A DNA stretch of 64,000 nucleotides from NCBI RefSeq assembly GCF_040219615.1, contig NZ_JAVJSE010000031.1, forward strand, positions 72,892-136,891, written 5' to 3'. Each line of letters begins with the position of its first letter. Within the stretch, counting starts at the first letter, position 1. The stretch comes from Thalassobaculum_A sp040219615 (lineage in GTDB: Bacteria; Pseudomonadota; Alphaproteobacteria; Thalassobaculales; Thalassobaculaceae). Below, one piece after another: positions 8,043-16,386 of the stretch. The translations under genes and the position numbers were made by a program. The notes under the pieces are model-generated. The model was not told where the DNA came from, searched no databases, and saw only the letters and a program-made list of their open reading frames with translations.

Positions 8043-8234
8043 ATGCGTCTGGACGATCAGGTCACGGTCACCTGCACCGACAACGACAAGGAGATGCGCG
8101 GCACCGTGGTGCGGCTGCAGGGCGATCGGGCCGAGGTGTCGGTCGGCGAGCTGCTGATCACGCTCCGGCGCAGCAAGCCGGGGCTATGGGTCGGGAATCG
8201 GGCCGGGATGGAGTTCGTGGTCCGGGCCAGATGA
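8043..8234 (+). CDS. Small beta-rich conserved-type protein, unknown function
   Basis: A 63-residue protein that starts at ATG 8043 behind GGGGAA. Short alternating hydrophobic strands (DQVTVTC, RGTVVRL, AEVSV, LLITLRRS, MEFVVRAR) suggest a small beta barrel of the PilZ or KOW kind, but I cannot assign it to a family. It sits between two PAS_5 genes and is followed closely by the second one on the same strand. The reading frame stays open further upstream, so the coding call rests on the ribosome-binding site and the strand pattern. Confidence 0.55.
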   Translation: MRLDDQVTVTCTDNDKEMRGTVVRLQGDRAEVSVGELLITLRRSKPGLWVGNRAGMEFVVRAR

Positions 8235-8308
8235 TCGCTGGCGCGCTTGGCAACCAGAGTGACGGCACACTAGGATTCTACCCGGGCAGGGCGACAGGGA
8301 CACCACGG

Positions 8309-8917
8309 ATGTCATCAGGCACGGCCGGACCGCTCGGCGGGGAACGGCTGTCCGATCTGCTGGTCACCCCGACATGCCGGGACTTCGTCCAGGCCTGGCT
8401 GCGGTGGCGCGGCGATGCGACGGTCCCGCGGCGCGGGCAGATCGCCCTGTCCGACATCGCCCGGCATCTGCACTGGCTGAGCGTGCTGGAGGTGAGATCG
8501 GCGGAGGAGATGATCTTCCGGCTGGTCGGCACGGCGATCAATGCCAGCCGCGGCCGGGAACTGACCGGCACCAGCCTCAAGGACCTGTCGCGGCCGGAGG
8601 ACTGGCCGCGCCGATCGCTGATCAACCTGGCTCTGGCCGGCCGGCCGTGCGGCCTGTATTTCCGGGTGCTGTTCGAGTACAGCGTCGGCGGCCCGGTCTT
8701 CTCGGAATATGTCTGCCTGCCGGTGTTCGCCGACGAGGAGGGGGCCCCGCCGCAGCTGTTCACGATCCGCCAGCCGGTCGAGAACGTGGCGCTGAAGCTG
8801 CCGCAGCTCGATCCGGCCTACAACCGGGTCGGCGACGACAACCGGTTCGTGGACCTCGGTGCCGGCGTGCCGGACAGCGACATGCTGCCGGTCCCGTTGC
8901 CGCCGCTGGTGCTGTAG
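8309..8917 (+). CDS. PAS_5-type sensory domain protein
   Basis: A 202-residue protein whose central region (about 25-160) matches the PAS_5 group. It includes ALSDIARHLHWLSVLEV, the core strand EEMIFRLVGTAI, and RGRELTGTSLKDL, the usual 'G-x-E/D-L-T-G' turn of this family. It is the second PAS_5 gene in 2 kb, in the opposite orientation to the one at 7268-7858. No kinase, cyclase or DNA-binding output is attached, so any signalling must go through a partner. The ATG at 8309 was chosen because upstream sequence in this frame shows no domain. Confidence 0.72.
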   Translation: MSSGTAGPLGGERLSDLLVTPTCRDFVQAWLRWRGDATVPRRGQIALSDIARHLHWLSVLEVRSAEEMIFRLVGTAINASRGRELTGTSLKDLSRPEDWPRRSLINLALAGRPCGLYFRVLFEYSVGGPVFSEYVCLPVFADEEGAPPQLFTIRQPVENVALKLPQLDPAYNRVGDDNRFVDLGAGVPDSDMLPVPLPPLVL

Positions 8918-9025
8918 CCGCGCAGCGGTCGTGGGGCAGCGCCCGGGGCAGCGAACGCCGCTGGCGCGCCGCCGCAGGTCGGATCACACTGGCGCCGACG
9001 GGTATCTTCAGGGGAATCGCGCCAA

Positions 9026-9847
9026 ATGTTGGCCGTCTTTCGTCGCATGACGCTGGGCGTCGGGCTGGCCGTAGCGCTCGCCTGCGCGTTGCCGACCGCC
9101 GGGTCCGCAAAGGGCCAGGAAGAGGCCGCCGACGAGTTCGTGGTCTTCGTCGTCGGGAACACGCTGTTCACGCTGTACCACGAGCTCGGTCACGCCCTGA
9201 TCGACAAGCTCGAGATCCCGGTCCTGGGCCGCGAGGAGGACGCCGTCGACGGGCTGGCGGTGCTGTTGATGCTGCCGGAGGACGACCAGGAGGACCCGGT
9301 CGCCGAGGCGATGATCCTGTCGGCGGCCGACGGCTACAGCATGGCCTACGAGAGGGAGGACGAGGACGACCTGGCGTTCTGGGGCGAGCATTCGCTCGAC
9401 CTGCAGCGCTATGCCGCCGTGGTCTGCCTGGTCTACGGCAGCGATCCCGAGGGCTGGGTCGAGCTGGCCGAGCTGACGGAGATGCCCGAGGAGCAGCAGG
9501 AGCGCTGCCCCGGCATCTTCGCGCAGACCCTGCTCAGCTGGGACGCGCTGCTGGACCGGCACTACCGCCCGGAGGGCAAGGCCGGCGGCGGCCGGATCAG
9601 GCTGCTCTTCAAGCGGCCGGGCAAGGGGATCGACCCGAAGCTGGTCAGCTTCCTCAAGGGATCCCAGGAGATCCGGGATGCCGTCGCATATGTTTCCGAC
9701 CTGTTCCTTCTGCCGGCCGGTTTCGACGTGGTCTTCGAATCCTGCGACGAGGCCAATGCCTACTACGACCCGGAGACCGGCAACGTGAGCATGTGCTACG
9801 AACTGGTCGCCTATTTCGCCGAGCTGTACGCGGAATCGGAGCAATGA
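9026..9847 (+). CDS. DUF4344 putative exported metallopeptidase
   Basis: A 273-residue protein with a signal peptide (about 1-28, ends TAGSAKG). The zinc-peptidase motif HELGH is at 52-56, preceded by NTLFTLYHE and followed by an acidic Glu/Asp-rich stretch (GREEDAVDGLAVLL) that supplies a possible third ligand. This arrangement is that of DUF4344, a family of predicted periplasmic metallopeptidases. The C-terminal half is rich in acidic residues and contains several Cys. The substrate is unknown. The stop lies 25 bases from the end of the converging DUF5648 gene. Confidence 0.75.
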   Translation: MLAVFRRMTLGVGLAVALACALPTAGSAKGQEEAADEFVVFVVGNTLFTLYHELGHALIDKLEIPVLGREEDAVDGLAVLLMLPEDDQEDPVAEAMILSAADGYSMAYEREDEDDLAFWGEHSLDLQRYAAVVCLVYGSDPEGWVELAELTEMPEEQQERCPGIFAQTLLSWDALLDRHYRPEGKAGGGRIRLLFKRPGKGIDPKLVSFLKGSQEIRDAVAYVSDLFLLPAGFDVVFESCDEANAYYDPETGNVSMCYELVAYFAELYAESEQ

Positions 9848-9872
9848 CGGCCGCGTGCCGACAGCCCGGCGG

Positions 9873-11594
9873 TCAGGCCTCGACCAGCCACCCGGAGCGC
9901 AGCGCCTCCGTTGCCGTGTCGGCCTGCAGCAGACCGATCGCGTACCAGGCGACGCCCTCATATTCGTAGCCTGCGGCGTCTGCACCTTCGGCGAAGTTGC
10001 CGGTGTAGAGATGGTCCGCCGTCGCGGCCGAGTAGAAGCGATGGATCGCGGTGGTCCCGGGCTCGGCCTCGGCGATGCCGGCGAACGCCACGCCGTCGTA
10101 GCCGAAGCCGCTGTCCGCCTCGGACAGCGCCGCGATCTCGGCCGGGTCGGTGGTCAGCACGTAGTCGCTGGCGGTCGCCGAGAAGAACCGATGCACCGCG
10201 GTCAGCGCCGGGTGCGACCCTTCGTTCGAGAACGGAACGCCCTCCTCGACATAGCCGAGCCCCAGCGCCGACGTCGCCTCGACGGTGCTGGCGGTATAGA
10301 GATGCGTTCCGTTGCCGGGGTCGTAGAGCCGGAACACCACCGGCAGGCCGTCGTCCAGGTCGTAGTCCGAGATCGCCTGCGCGGCGTAGCTGACGGTCCC
10401 CAGGTCGTCGAGGCTCACCTCGATCCCGATCCGCTGTGCTGCCGCCGGCTCGGAGAAGATCACGCCCTCGGTCGGCGTGCGCCCGGGGCCGCCGGGGTTG
10501 TAAACGTCGGTGTAGCCGCTTTCCGCCGCGGTCGGGATCACGACGGTGGTCAGCCTTGCAACCGCCGCGGCATCGCCCGCCAGGATGATGTCCAGATAGT
10601 TGTCGTGGTCCTCCTGGTACTGAAGCGTGTCGATCGCCGACTCGTCCCCGACCGCCGGGCCGAGGTCGGCGATGCCGACCACCCGGACCGTCCCGACGCC
10701 GAGTTCGTAGTCGAGCCCGTCCTGGGTCAGCACGACCGTGGAGCCGTCCGCATGCGTCGCCTCCAGCTTGAACAGGCGCCCGAAGTCGGTCGGCAGGAAG
10801 CCGCTGACCCCATCGGGGGAGAAGCCGCCGGAGGTGAACAGACGAAGCCGGAACACGGCGTCGTCGCCATAGTAGGCCGCGCCGTCGTTCGGGAACGCCT
10901 GGGACAGCGCCGCCGGCGAGAAGTCGCCGGCCGATGAGTATTCGGTCAGCCGTGCGCCCACCAGCTGCGGTCCCGACGCGTAGTGGTTGCCGGTCGCGGC
11001 GGTCATTCCGACCAGCGACTCCGGCCCGTCGCGGCCGACCGCCATCAGCGGCGTGCCGTCGTCGACGATGGTAAGCGAGACCGGGTAGCGGGCACCCTCT
11101 GTGCCGGGCGCCAGCCGGTTCCCGAAATCGCCGAAGAACACGATCACGTGCCGTTCGTTGTAGTCGTAGTTCGGGTTGAGCGCCGCGACCTCGGGCGTGA
11201 TCACCTCGCCGGTGTTGAGCGTGACCGCGATGTCGGTCGGGTGGACCGTGCTCGGCAGCAGGGGCCAGCTGAACACCACCGGCATGGCGTCCTGCAGGGT
11301 CGGCGTTCCGCCGAAGCCGCCTGCCGCGATCCCGATCGGCGATCCCGACGACGTCAGGTTGCGCAGCGGCGCGGTGGGGTCGGCGGCGGCATAGTCGAGG
11401 TTGACGCCGGCACCCGCGAGGACGGCGAGATTCAGGTCGTCGACGGTGAACAGCCCCGGGACGCCCGAAATGCCCTCGAAGGCATAGTCGGCGGACAGGA
11501 TCCGCACCTGCGACGTCCACAGGTCGGCATTCAGGATGACGTCTCGGTGCAGTTCGACATAGGCCGGCAGCGATGTCGCGGGAGTGTCGGTCAT
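9873..11594 (-). CDS. Large protein with C-terminal DUF5648 repeats
   Basis: A 573-residue protein. Residues 1-420 are beta-rich, Gly/Asp-rich and acidic, with no family I recognise (for example FGDFGNRLAPGTEG and FFGDFGNR-like turns). The last 140 residues hold three DUF5648 units, each with the core VxRxY...HLYT: VVFRLYDPGNGTHLYT, VHRFFSATASDYVLTT and IHRFYSAATADHLYT. DUF5648 is a lectin-like module found on secreted proteins. There is no N-terminal signal peptide, so if exported it would need a leaderless route such as type I secretion, for which no partner is seen here. AAGAGGACCG precedes the ATG at 11594. Confidence 0.7.
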   Translation of the reverse strand: MTDTPATSLPAYVELHRDVILNADLWTSQVRILSADYAFEGISGVPGLFTVDDLNLAVLAGAGVNLDYAAADPTAPLRNLTSSGSPIGIAAGGFGGTPTLQDAMPVVFSWPLLPSTVHPTDIAVTLNTGEVITPEVAALNPNYDYNERHVIVFFGDFGNRLAPGTEGARYPVSLTIVDDGTPLMAVGRDGPESLVGMTAATGNHYASGPQLVGARLTEYSSAGDFSPAALSQAFPNDGAAYYGDDAVFRLRLFTSGGFSPDGVSGFLPTDFGRLFKLEATHADGSTVVLTQDGLDYELGVGTVRVVGIADLGPAVGDESAIDTLQYQEDHDNYLDIILAGDAAAVARLTTVVIPTAAESGYTDVYNPGGPGRTPTEGVIFSEPAAAQRIGIEVSLDDLGTVSYAAQAISDYDLDDGLPVVFRLYDPGNGTHLYTASTVEATSALGLGYVEEGVPFSNEGSHPALTAVHRFFSATASDYVLTTDPAEIAALSEADSGFGYDGVAFAGIAEAEPGTTAIHRFYSAATADHLYTGNFAEGADAAGYEYEGVAWYAIGLLQADTATEALRSGWLVEA

Positions 11595-11760
11595 CGGTCC
11601 TCTTGCTGCGATCGGAGGGGCATGCGGGCGACCCCAGACGATAATGTCGGGTCGGCGGACCGGCCAAGAGGCGATTTCCGGCCTTGCCGACGGCGGCGGT
11701 TCCGTGGCGCCGCCGGACGGTGTAAGGGTCGCGGCACGGGCCGGAGGGAGATGTCGGGCG

Positions 11761-12732
11761 ATGCGGCGATACCTCGACCAGCGGCTGAAGCTCCCGCTCC
11801 TGCGGGCCGCCGACGTGATCGCCCAGCACGGCAGCATCTCGAAGGCCTCGAAGGCGCTCGGCGTCAGCCAGCCGGCGCTGACCAAGAGCCTGCGGGAGCT
11901 CGAGGACATCCTGCAGACCCGGCTGTTCGAGCGGCACTCGCGCGGGGTCCGGATCACCGCCGCCGGCGAGCGCGTGCTGCGGTCCAGCCGCAAGGTGCTG
12001 GCCGAGCTGTCGCGCCTCGAGGACACGCTCGACGAGCTTTCGAGCCCGGAAGGCTGGGCGGTCGCGGTCGGGGCCCTGCCGGTGGCCGCGAGCGGGGTGC
12101 TGCCCGGCGTCCTTGCCCGCCTGAAGGACCAGCATCCGGGCATCCGCCTGCGGTTGCAGGAGGGGCGGACCGAGGACCTGCTGCCGCTGCTCGACGCCGG
12201 CGAACTCGACGTGATCGTCGGCCGGCTGTACGCGCCGCCGGTCCCGGACGGGTTCGCGCGCGAGCCGCTGTGGAGCGAGCCGATCTCGCTGCTGGCACGG
12301 GCCGGTCACCCGATCCTGGGGCAGCAGCCGGTCACCGCCGGGGCAATCGCCGGCTGCGAGCTGGTGCTGCCGACGATCACCCAGCGCGTCGGCCAGGACA
12401 TCGAGCATTTCCTGGCGCGGCTCGACCTGGCGCCGGTGTGGCCGCTGCGCTCGAACTCCTACGGCTTCATCCGCGAGATGCTGCACAGCACCGACATGCT
12501 GTCGGCGATGCCGCGGCTGATGATGGTCGGCGACCTGCTGCGCGGCACCCTGCGCGTGGTGCCACTGGCGATCGCCGCACCGGACCGGCCGGCCGGCCTG
12601 ATCCTGGCGCGCGACCGGCCGCTGACGCCTCCGGCCCAGGCCTTCGCGACGGTGCTGCGGGACTACATCGCGGATCTCGCCAGGCGGGGCCTGGTGCCGC
12701 CGCCGCCCGGATCCGGGGGCGCCGGGGTATAG
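11761..12732 (+). CDS. LysR family regulator, PcaQ/GbpR-like
   Basis: A 323-residue LysR-type activator. The winged helix-turn-helix is at about 10-70 (HGSISKASKALGVSQPALTKSLRELE). The effector domain has STDMLSAMPRLMMVGDLLRGTLRVVPL near the C-terminus, a stretch typical of the PcaQ/GbpR subgroup that controls aromatic-acid and sugar uptake or catabolism. The ATG at 11761 follows CGGAGGGAG. The gene lies directly upstream of, and in the same direction as, the extradiol dioxygenase operon, which is its likely target. The inducer cannot be read from the sequence. Confidence 0.87.
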   Translation: MRRYLDQRLKLPLLRAADVIAQHGSISKASKALGVSQPALTKSLRELEDILQTRLFERHSRGVRITAAGERVLRSSRKVLAELSRLEDTLDELSSPEGWAVAVGALPVAASGVLPGVLARLKDQHPGIRLRLQEGRTEDLLPLLDAGELDVIVGRLYAPPVPDGFAREPLWSEPISLLARAGHPILGQQPVTAGAIAGCELVLPTITQRVGQDIEHFLARLDLAPVWPLRSNSYGFIREMLHSTDMLSAMPRLMMVGDLLRGTLRVVPLAIAAPDRPAGLILARDRPLTPPAQAFATVLRDYIADLARRGLVPPPPGSGGAGV

Positions 12733-12860
12733 CCACCGGTTATGCCGGGTGCCGGATTTGCGATGCCATGTCCCGCGGCCGGCGGGTCTATTCAGGTATA
12801 CTGCGGCGCTCGCCGAAGCGCGCGAGCCCGTATGTCTCGACCTTGTGCCTGGAGACGGCC

Positions 12861-13853
12861 ATGACCGCCGAACCGATTCTCGACGTCGCCCATCTCGGCC
12901 ACATCGAACTGCTGACGCCGAAGGCCGAGGAGTCCCTGCGGTTCTTCGTCGACGTCATGGGGATGACCGAGAGCGGGCGCGACGGTCGCTCGGTCTACCT
13001 GCGCGGCTGGGACGACTACGAACGCTATTCGCTGAAGCTGACCGACGCCGGCACCTCCGGCATGGGCCACGCGGCGTTCCGGGCGCGCAGCCCGCAGGCG
13101 CTGGCCCGCCGGGTCGCGGCGCTGGAGGGCACCGAGTACGCGATCGGCTGGACCGACGGCGATCTCGGCCACGGCCCGGCCTACCAGTTCCGCGATCCCG
13201 ACGGTCATGTCGTCGAGCTGTACTACGAGACCGAGTGGTACCAGCCGCCGCCCGAGCTGAAGCCGTATCTGAAGAACCAGGCCCAGCGGTTCCCGGCGCG
13301 CGGCGTCAACGTCCGGCGGATCGACCACTTCAACTGCCTGGCCGCCGACATCCGCGCGAACCGGGTGTTCTTCGAGGACTATCTCGGCTTTCGCCTGACC
13401 GAGCAGATCGTGCTGAACGACGGCACCGAGGCCGGCATGTGGATGACCTGCACCAACAAGAGCTACGACTTCGCCTACACCCGCGAGGCGCACGGCATCG
13501 GCGGCCGGTTCCACCACGTGACCTTCGCGCTGGACAGCCGCGAGGAGATCCTGCGCGCCGCCGACATCTTCAAGGAGAACGACGTCTTCATCGAGACCGG
13601 CCCGCACAAGCACGCGATCCAGCAGACCTTCTTCCTGTACGTCTACGAGCCCGGCGGCAACCGGGTCGAGCTGGCGAACGCCGGCGCCCGGCTGCTGCTG
13701 GCGCCGGACTGGAAGCCGTTGGTGTGGACCGAGGAGGAGCGCAAGAAGGGCCAGGCCTGGGGCCTGAAGACCATCGAGAGCTTCCACACCCACGGCACGC
13801 CGCCGCTGCCCGACGACGTGGCCGCGGCGGATGCGCAGACCAGGAGGAACTGA
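12861..13853 (+). CDS. Type I extradiol dioxygenase, catechol 2,3-dioxygenase-like
   Basis: A 330-residue two-module VOC-fold enzyme. The N-terminal module (about 8-135) includes VAHLGHIELLTP and the C-terminal module (about 150-290) begins RRIDHFNCLA. The expected iron ligands of the catalytic module are visible as His in RIDHFN, His in GRFHHVTFAL and Glu in GNRVELANAG. Catechol 2,3-dioxygenases of this type open catecholic rings next to the diol. The gene heads an operon with a GalB-like hydratase and a decarboxylase-like gene. GGAGACGGCC precedes the ATG. A possible -10 box (TATACT) lies at 12797-12802. Confidence 0.87.
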   Translation: MTAEPILDVAHLGHIELLTPKAEESLRFFVDVMGMTESGRDGRSVYLRGWDDYERYSLKLTDAGTSGMGHAAFRARSPQALARRVAALEGTEYAIGWTDGDLGHGPAYQFRDPDGHVVELYYETEWYQPPPELKPYLKNQAQRFPARGVNVRRIDHFNCLAADIRANRVFFEDYLGFRLTEQIVLNDGTEAGMWMTCTNKSYDFAYTREAHGIGGRFHHVTFALDSREEILRAADIFKENDVFIETGPHKHAIQQTFFLYVYEPGGNRVELANAGARLLLAPDWKPLVWTEEERKKGQAWGLKTIESFHTHGTPPLPDDVAAADAQTRRN

Positions 13854-13856
13854 GCC

Positions 13857-14600
13857 GTGACGACAGCCGGGACGATGGCGGGCAAGACCGCGCTGGTGGT
13901 CAGCGCCCATTCCGCCGATTTCGTGTGGCGGGCCGGCGGGGCGATCGCCCTGCACGCGTCGCAGGGCGCGGCGGTGACCGTGGTCTGCCTGTCCTATGGC
14001 GAGCGCGGCGAGTCGGCCAAGCTGTGGCGCCAGGACGGCATGACCCTGGACCGGGTCAAGACCGAGCGCCGCAAGGAGGCCGAGGCGGCGGCCGAGGCCC
14101 TGGGCGTTGCCGATATCCAGTTCTGGGACCTCGGCGACTACCCGATTGCGCTGCCCGACGAGGCGCTTTACCGGCTGGCCGACCTGCACCGGGCCACCCA
14201 TCCGGCCTTCGTGCTGACGCACTCGCGCGCGGACCCGTACAACCACGACCACCCGGCGGTCAGCAGCTTCGCCCAGCACGCCCGGATCATCGCCCAGGCG
14301 CACGGCCACAACCCCGGTGTCCCGGTCGCCGGGTCGCCGCCGGTGTTCCTGTTCGAGCCGCACCAGCCCGAGCAGTGCCGCTGGATGCCGACCATGCTGC
14401 TCGACATCACCGCGGTCTGGGACCGCAAGCAGGCGGCGATCGAGTGCATGGCCGGCCAGGAGCATCTCTGGGAGTACTACGGCCGGGTCGCCCTGCAGCG
14501 CGGCGCCCAGGCGGCCCGCAACTCCGACAGGAAGGGCATCAAATACGGCGAGGCCTACGAGGCGGTGTTCCCGCACGTCGTCTCGGACCTGCTGCCGTGA
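13857..14600 (+). CDS. galB: 4-oxalomesaconate hydratase-like PIG-L protein
   Basis: A 247-residue PIG-L/LmbE-fold protein. The opening ALVVSAHSADFVWRAGG carries the zinc-site AHxxD motif, and the later SRADPYNHDHPA supplies further ligands. The phrases FLFEPHQPEQC and CMAGQEHLWEYY are those of GalB, the PIG-L-family 4-oxalomesaconate hydratase of the gallate pathway, rather than of sugar deacetylases. The product would be 4-carboxy-4-hydroxy-2-oxoadipate. The GTG start lies three bases after the dioxygenase stop, and the stop overlaps the next gene by four bases. The assignment rests on recalled family features. Confidence 0.75.
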   Translation: MTTAGTMAGKTALVVSAHSADFVWRAGGAIALHASQGAAVTVVCLSYGERGESAKLWRQDGMTLDRVKTERRKEAEAAAEALGVADIQFWDLGDYPIALPDEALYRLADLHRATHPAFVLTHSRADPYNHDHPAVSSFAQHARIIAQAHGHNPGVPVAGSPPVFLFEPHQPEQCRWMPTMLLDITAVWDRKQAAIECMAGQEHLWEYYGRVALQRGAQAARNSDRKGIKYGEAYEAVFPHVVSDLLP

Positions 14601-15448
14601 GCGCCGGCACGCTGGGCGTGGCGCTTGGGACCACCCAGTGGACCCGGGCGTTCAAGGCGTCGGGTCCGGTCGTCGGCGGCGTGCCGGTCGAGTTCGCCGA
14701 CGTCTCGCCGATCTACCGGGCGTTCGCGCCGATGGTGCGCGAGCAGCGCTTCGACCTCTCCGAGATGGCGCTGTTCACCTTTCTGCAGGCCCGGGCCTAC
14801 GACAAGCCGATGGTGCTGCTGCCGGTGGCGGTGGCGGCGCGCTCGCAGGAGCCTTCGCTGTGGTGCCGGGCCGACGACGGCGGCATCGCCGGGCCGGCCG
14901 ATCTGGCGGGCCGGCGCGTGGGCGTCCGGGCCTACAGCCAGACCACCTGCGCCTGGCTGCGCGGCGTGCTGGCCCAGGATTTCGGCGTCAAGGCCGACAG
15001 CATCCGCTGGTCCACCTTCGAGCCGGCCCATGTCCCGGAATACGCCGACCCGCCCTGGGCCACGCGGGCGCCGGCCGGATCGGACATGCTGGCGATGCTG
15101 CGGGCGGGCGACCTGGACGCCGTGATCGTCGGCAACGAGCCGCCGAACGACCCCGCCCTGCGCCAGGTGTTCCCCGACCCTGAGGCCGCCGGGGCGCGGT
15201 TCCGGGCGGCGCACGGCTTCGTGCCGGTCAACCACCTGGTGGTGGCGCGCCGCGACCTGGTGCTGTCGCGGCCGGAACTGGTGGCCGGCTTCGCCGAGGC
15301 GCTTGTCGCCGCCCTGCAGGCCGCCGGCGCCCCGCTGCCGGTCGGCCGCGCGGCGCTGGACCCGGCGATCGAGCTGGCGGCGCGCTGGGCGTTCGACCAG
15401 GGACTGTTGCCGCGGGCGCTGTCGGTCGACGAGGTATGGGCGCACTGA
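14597..15448 (+). CDS. 4,5-dihydroxyphthalate decarboxylase-like protein
   Basis: A 283-residue protein with a periplasmic-binding-protein fold but no signal peptide. It carries FADVSPIYRAFAPMVREQRFDLSEMA-type features and QARAYDKPMVLLPVAV, seen in the family that includes 4,5-dihydroxyphthalate decarboxylase. That enzyme turns 4,5-dihydroxyphthalate into protocatechuate. The GTG start overlaps the galB stop (GTGA), so the two are translationally coupled. An alternative reading is a cytoplasmic or lipid-anchored ABC-type binding protein; the lack of a leader favours the enzyme. Confidence 0.7.
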   Translation: MSAGTLGVALGTTQWTRAFKASGPVVGGVPVEFADVSPIYRAFAPMVREQRFDLSEMALFTFLQARAYDKPMVLLPVAVAARSQEPSLWCRADDGGIAGPADLAGRRVGVRAYSQTTCAWLRGVLAQDFGVKADSIRWSTFEPAHVPEYADPPWATRAPAGSDMLAMLRAGDLDAVIVGNEPPNDPALRQVFPDPEAAGARFRAAHGFVPVNHLVVARRDLVLSRPELVAGFAEALVAALQAAGAPLPVGRAALDPAIELAARWAFDQGLLPRALSVDEVWAH

Positions 15449-15570
15449 TCGCCTCGCGCGGTTTTGTCCGATCGCGAGTGTCCGGTTCCTGTCGGCCGGC
15501 GGGTCACCGGCGTATCCTTGCGGGACTGCGGCCGCGCGACGGCGGCCGTTTCGGGGAAGGACGGAACCCG

Positions 15571-16314
15571 ATGTTCAGGCGGCGCATCCTCCCGGCCCTT
15601 GCGGTCCTGATGCTGCTCACGCTGCCGGCGGCGGGGCAGGAGCGGGTGGTCCTGACCGCCGCCGACGGGGTGCCGGTGACCGCCGACGTCTATGCCGGGC
15701 CCGATGCCGGCGCGCCGTGGATCGTTCTGGCGCACATGGCCGGGGCCAGCCGCGGCGAGTACCGCGAGATCGCGCCGCGGCTGAACCGGCTCGGCTACAA
15801 CGCCGTCGCCCTCGACCAGCGCTCCGGCTCGGGCTTCGCCGGGATCCCGAACGAGACCGCCGCCGCCGGCCGGGCCAGGGGCATGCGCCAGGACTACGTC
15901 TCGGCGATCCCCGACATCGAGGCCGGCATCGCCTATGCGCGGAGCCGGACCGGCGGCCCGGTGCTGCTCTGGGGCAGTTCCTACTCGGCGGCGCTTGCGC
16001 TGTGGCTGGCCGGCGAGTACCCGACGCTGGTCGAAGGGGTCGTCGCCGTGTCGCCCGGCGAGTATCTGGCAGGCCATTCGGTCGTCGACGCGGCGCCGGG
16101 CATCGCGGTACCCCTGCTGATCGTCTCGCCACCGGACGAGGTCGCCCAGTGGCGGCCGATCTACGAAGCGGTGCCGCACGACCGCAAGGCGCATTTCTCG
16201 CCGGACCGGGGTGGCCGACACGGCTCCTCGGCGCTGGTGCCGTCGCTGTCGCCCGGCAGCGAGGCGTGCTGGCGGGCGGTCGAGGCATTCCTGGCGCGCT
16301 ATTTCGGACCCTGA
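15571..16314 (+). CDS. Exported alpha/beta hydrolase
   Basis: A 247-residue hydrolase with a signal peptide (about 1-22, ends LPAAGQE). It shows the oxyanion segment WIVLAHMAGASRGEY, the nucleophile elbow WGSSYSA with the central Ser, an acidic residue in SPPDEVAQW and a His in GGRHGSSAL, an order that fits a Ser-Asp-His triad. The substrate is unknown. GGAAGGACGG precedes the ATG at 15571; the longer frame back to 15436 has no ribosome-binding site and would bury the signal peptide. Confidence 0.8.
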   Translation: MFRRRILPALAVLMLLTLPAAGQERVVLTAADGVPVTADVYAGPDAGAPWIVLAHMAGASRGEYREIAPRLNRLGYNAVALDQRSGSGFAGIPNETAAAGRARGMRQDYVSAIPDIEAGIAYARSRTGGPVLLWGSSYSAALALWLAGEYPTLVEGVVAVSPGEYLAGHSVVDAAPGIAVPLLIVSPPDEVAQWRPIYEAVPHDRKAHFSPDRGGRHGSSALVPSLSPGSEACWRAVEAFLARYFGP

Positions 16315-16386
16315 CCCGGGCCGGCGGCCGGTCGACTTCCGGCCGGCGCTGCGGCACCCTGGGGCACCCGTTGCCGGAGCCGCCCG

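Noticed and set aside
10983..12860. Upstream extension of the dioxygenase frame to 956 codons
   Set aside because: The frame runs through the DUF5648 and LysR genes. The dioxygenase domain starts only at 12861, where there is a proper ribosome-binding site.
14597..15448. Periplasmic ABC-transporter binding protein
   Set aside because: The protein has no signal peptide and there are no permease or ATPase genes nearby; translational coupling to galB favours an enzyme.
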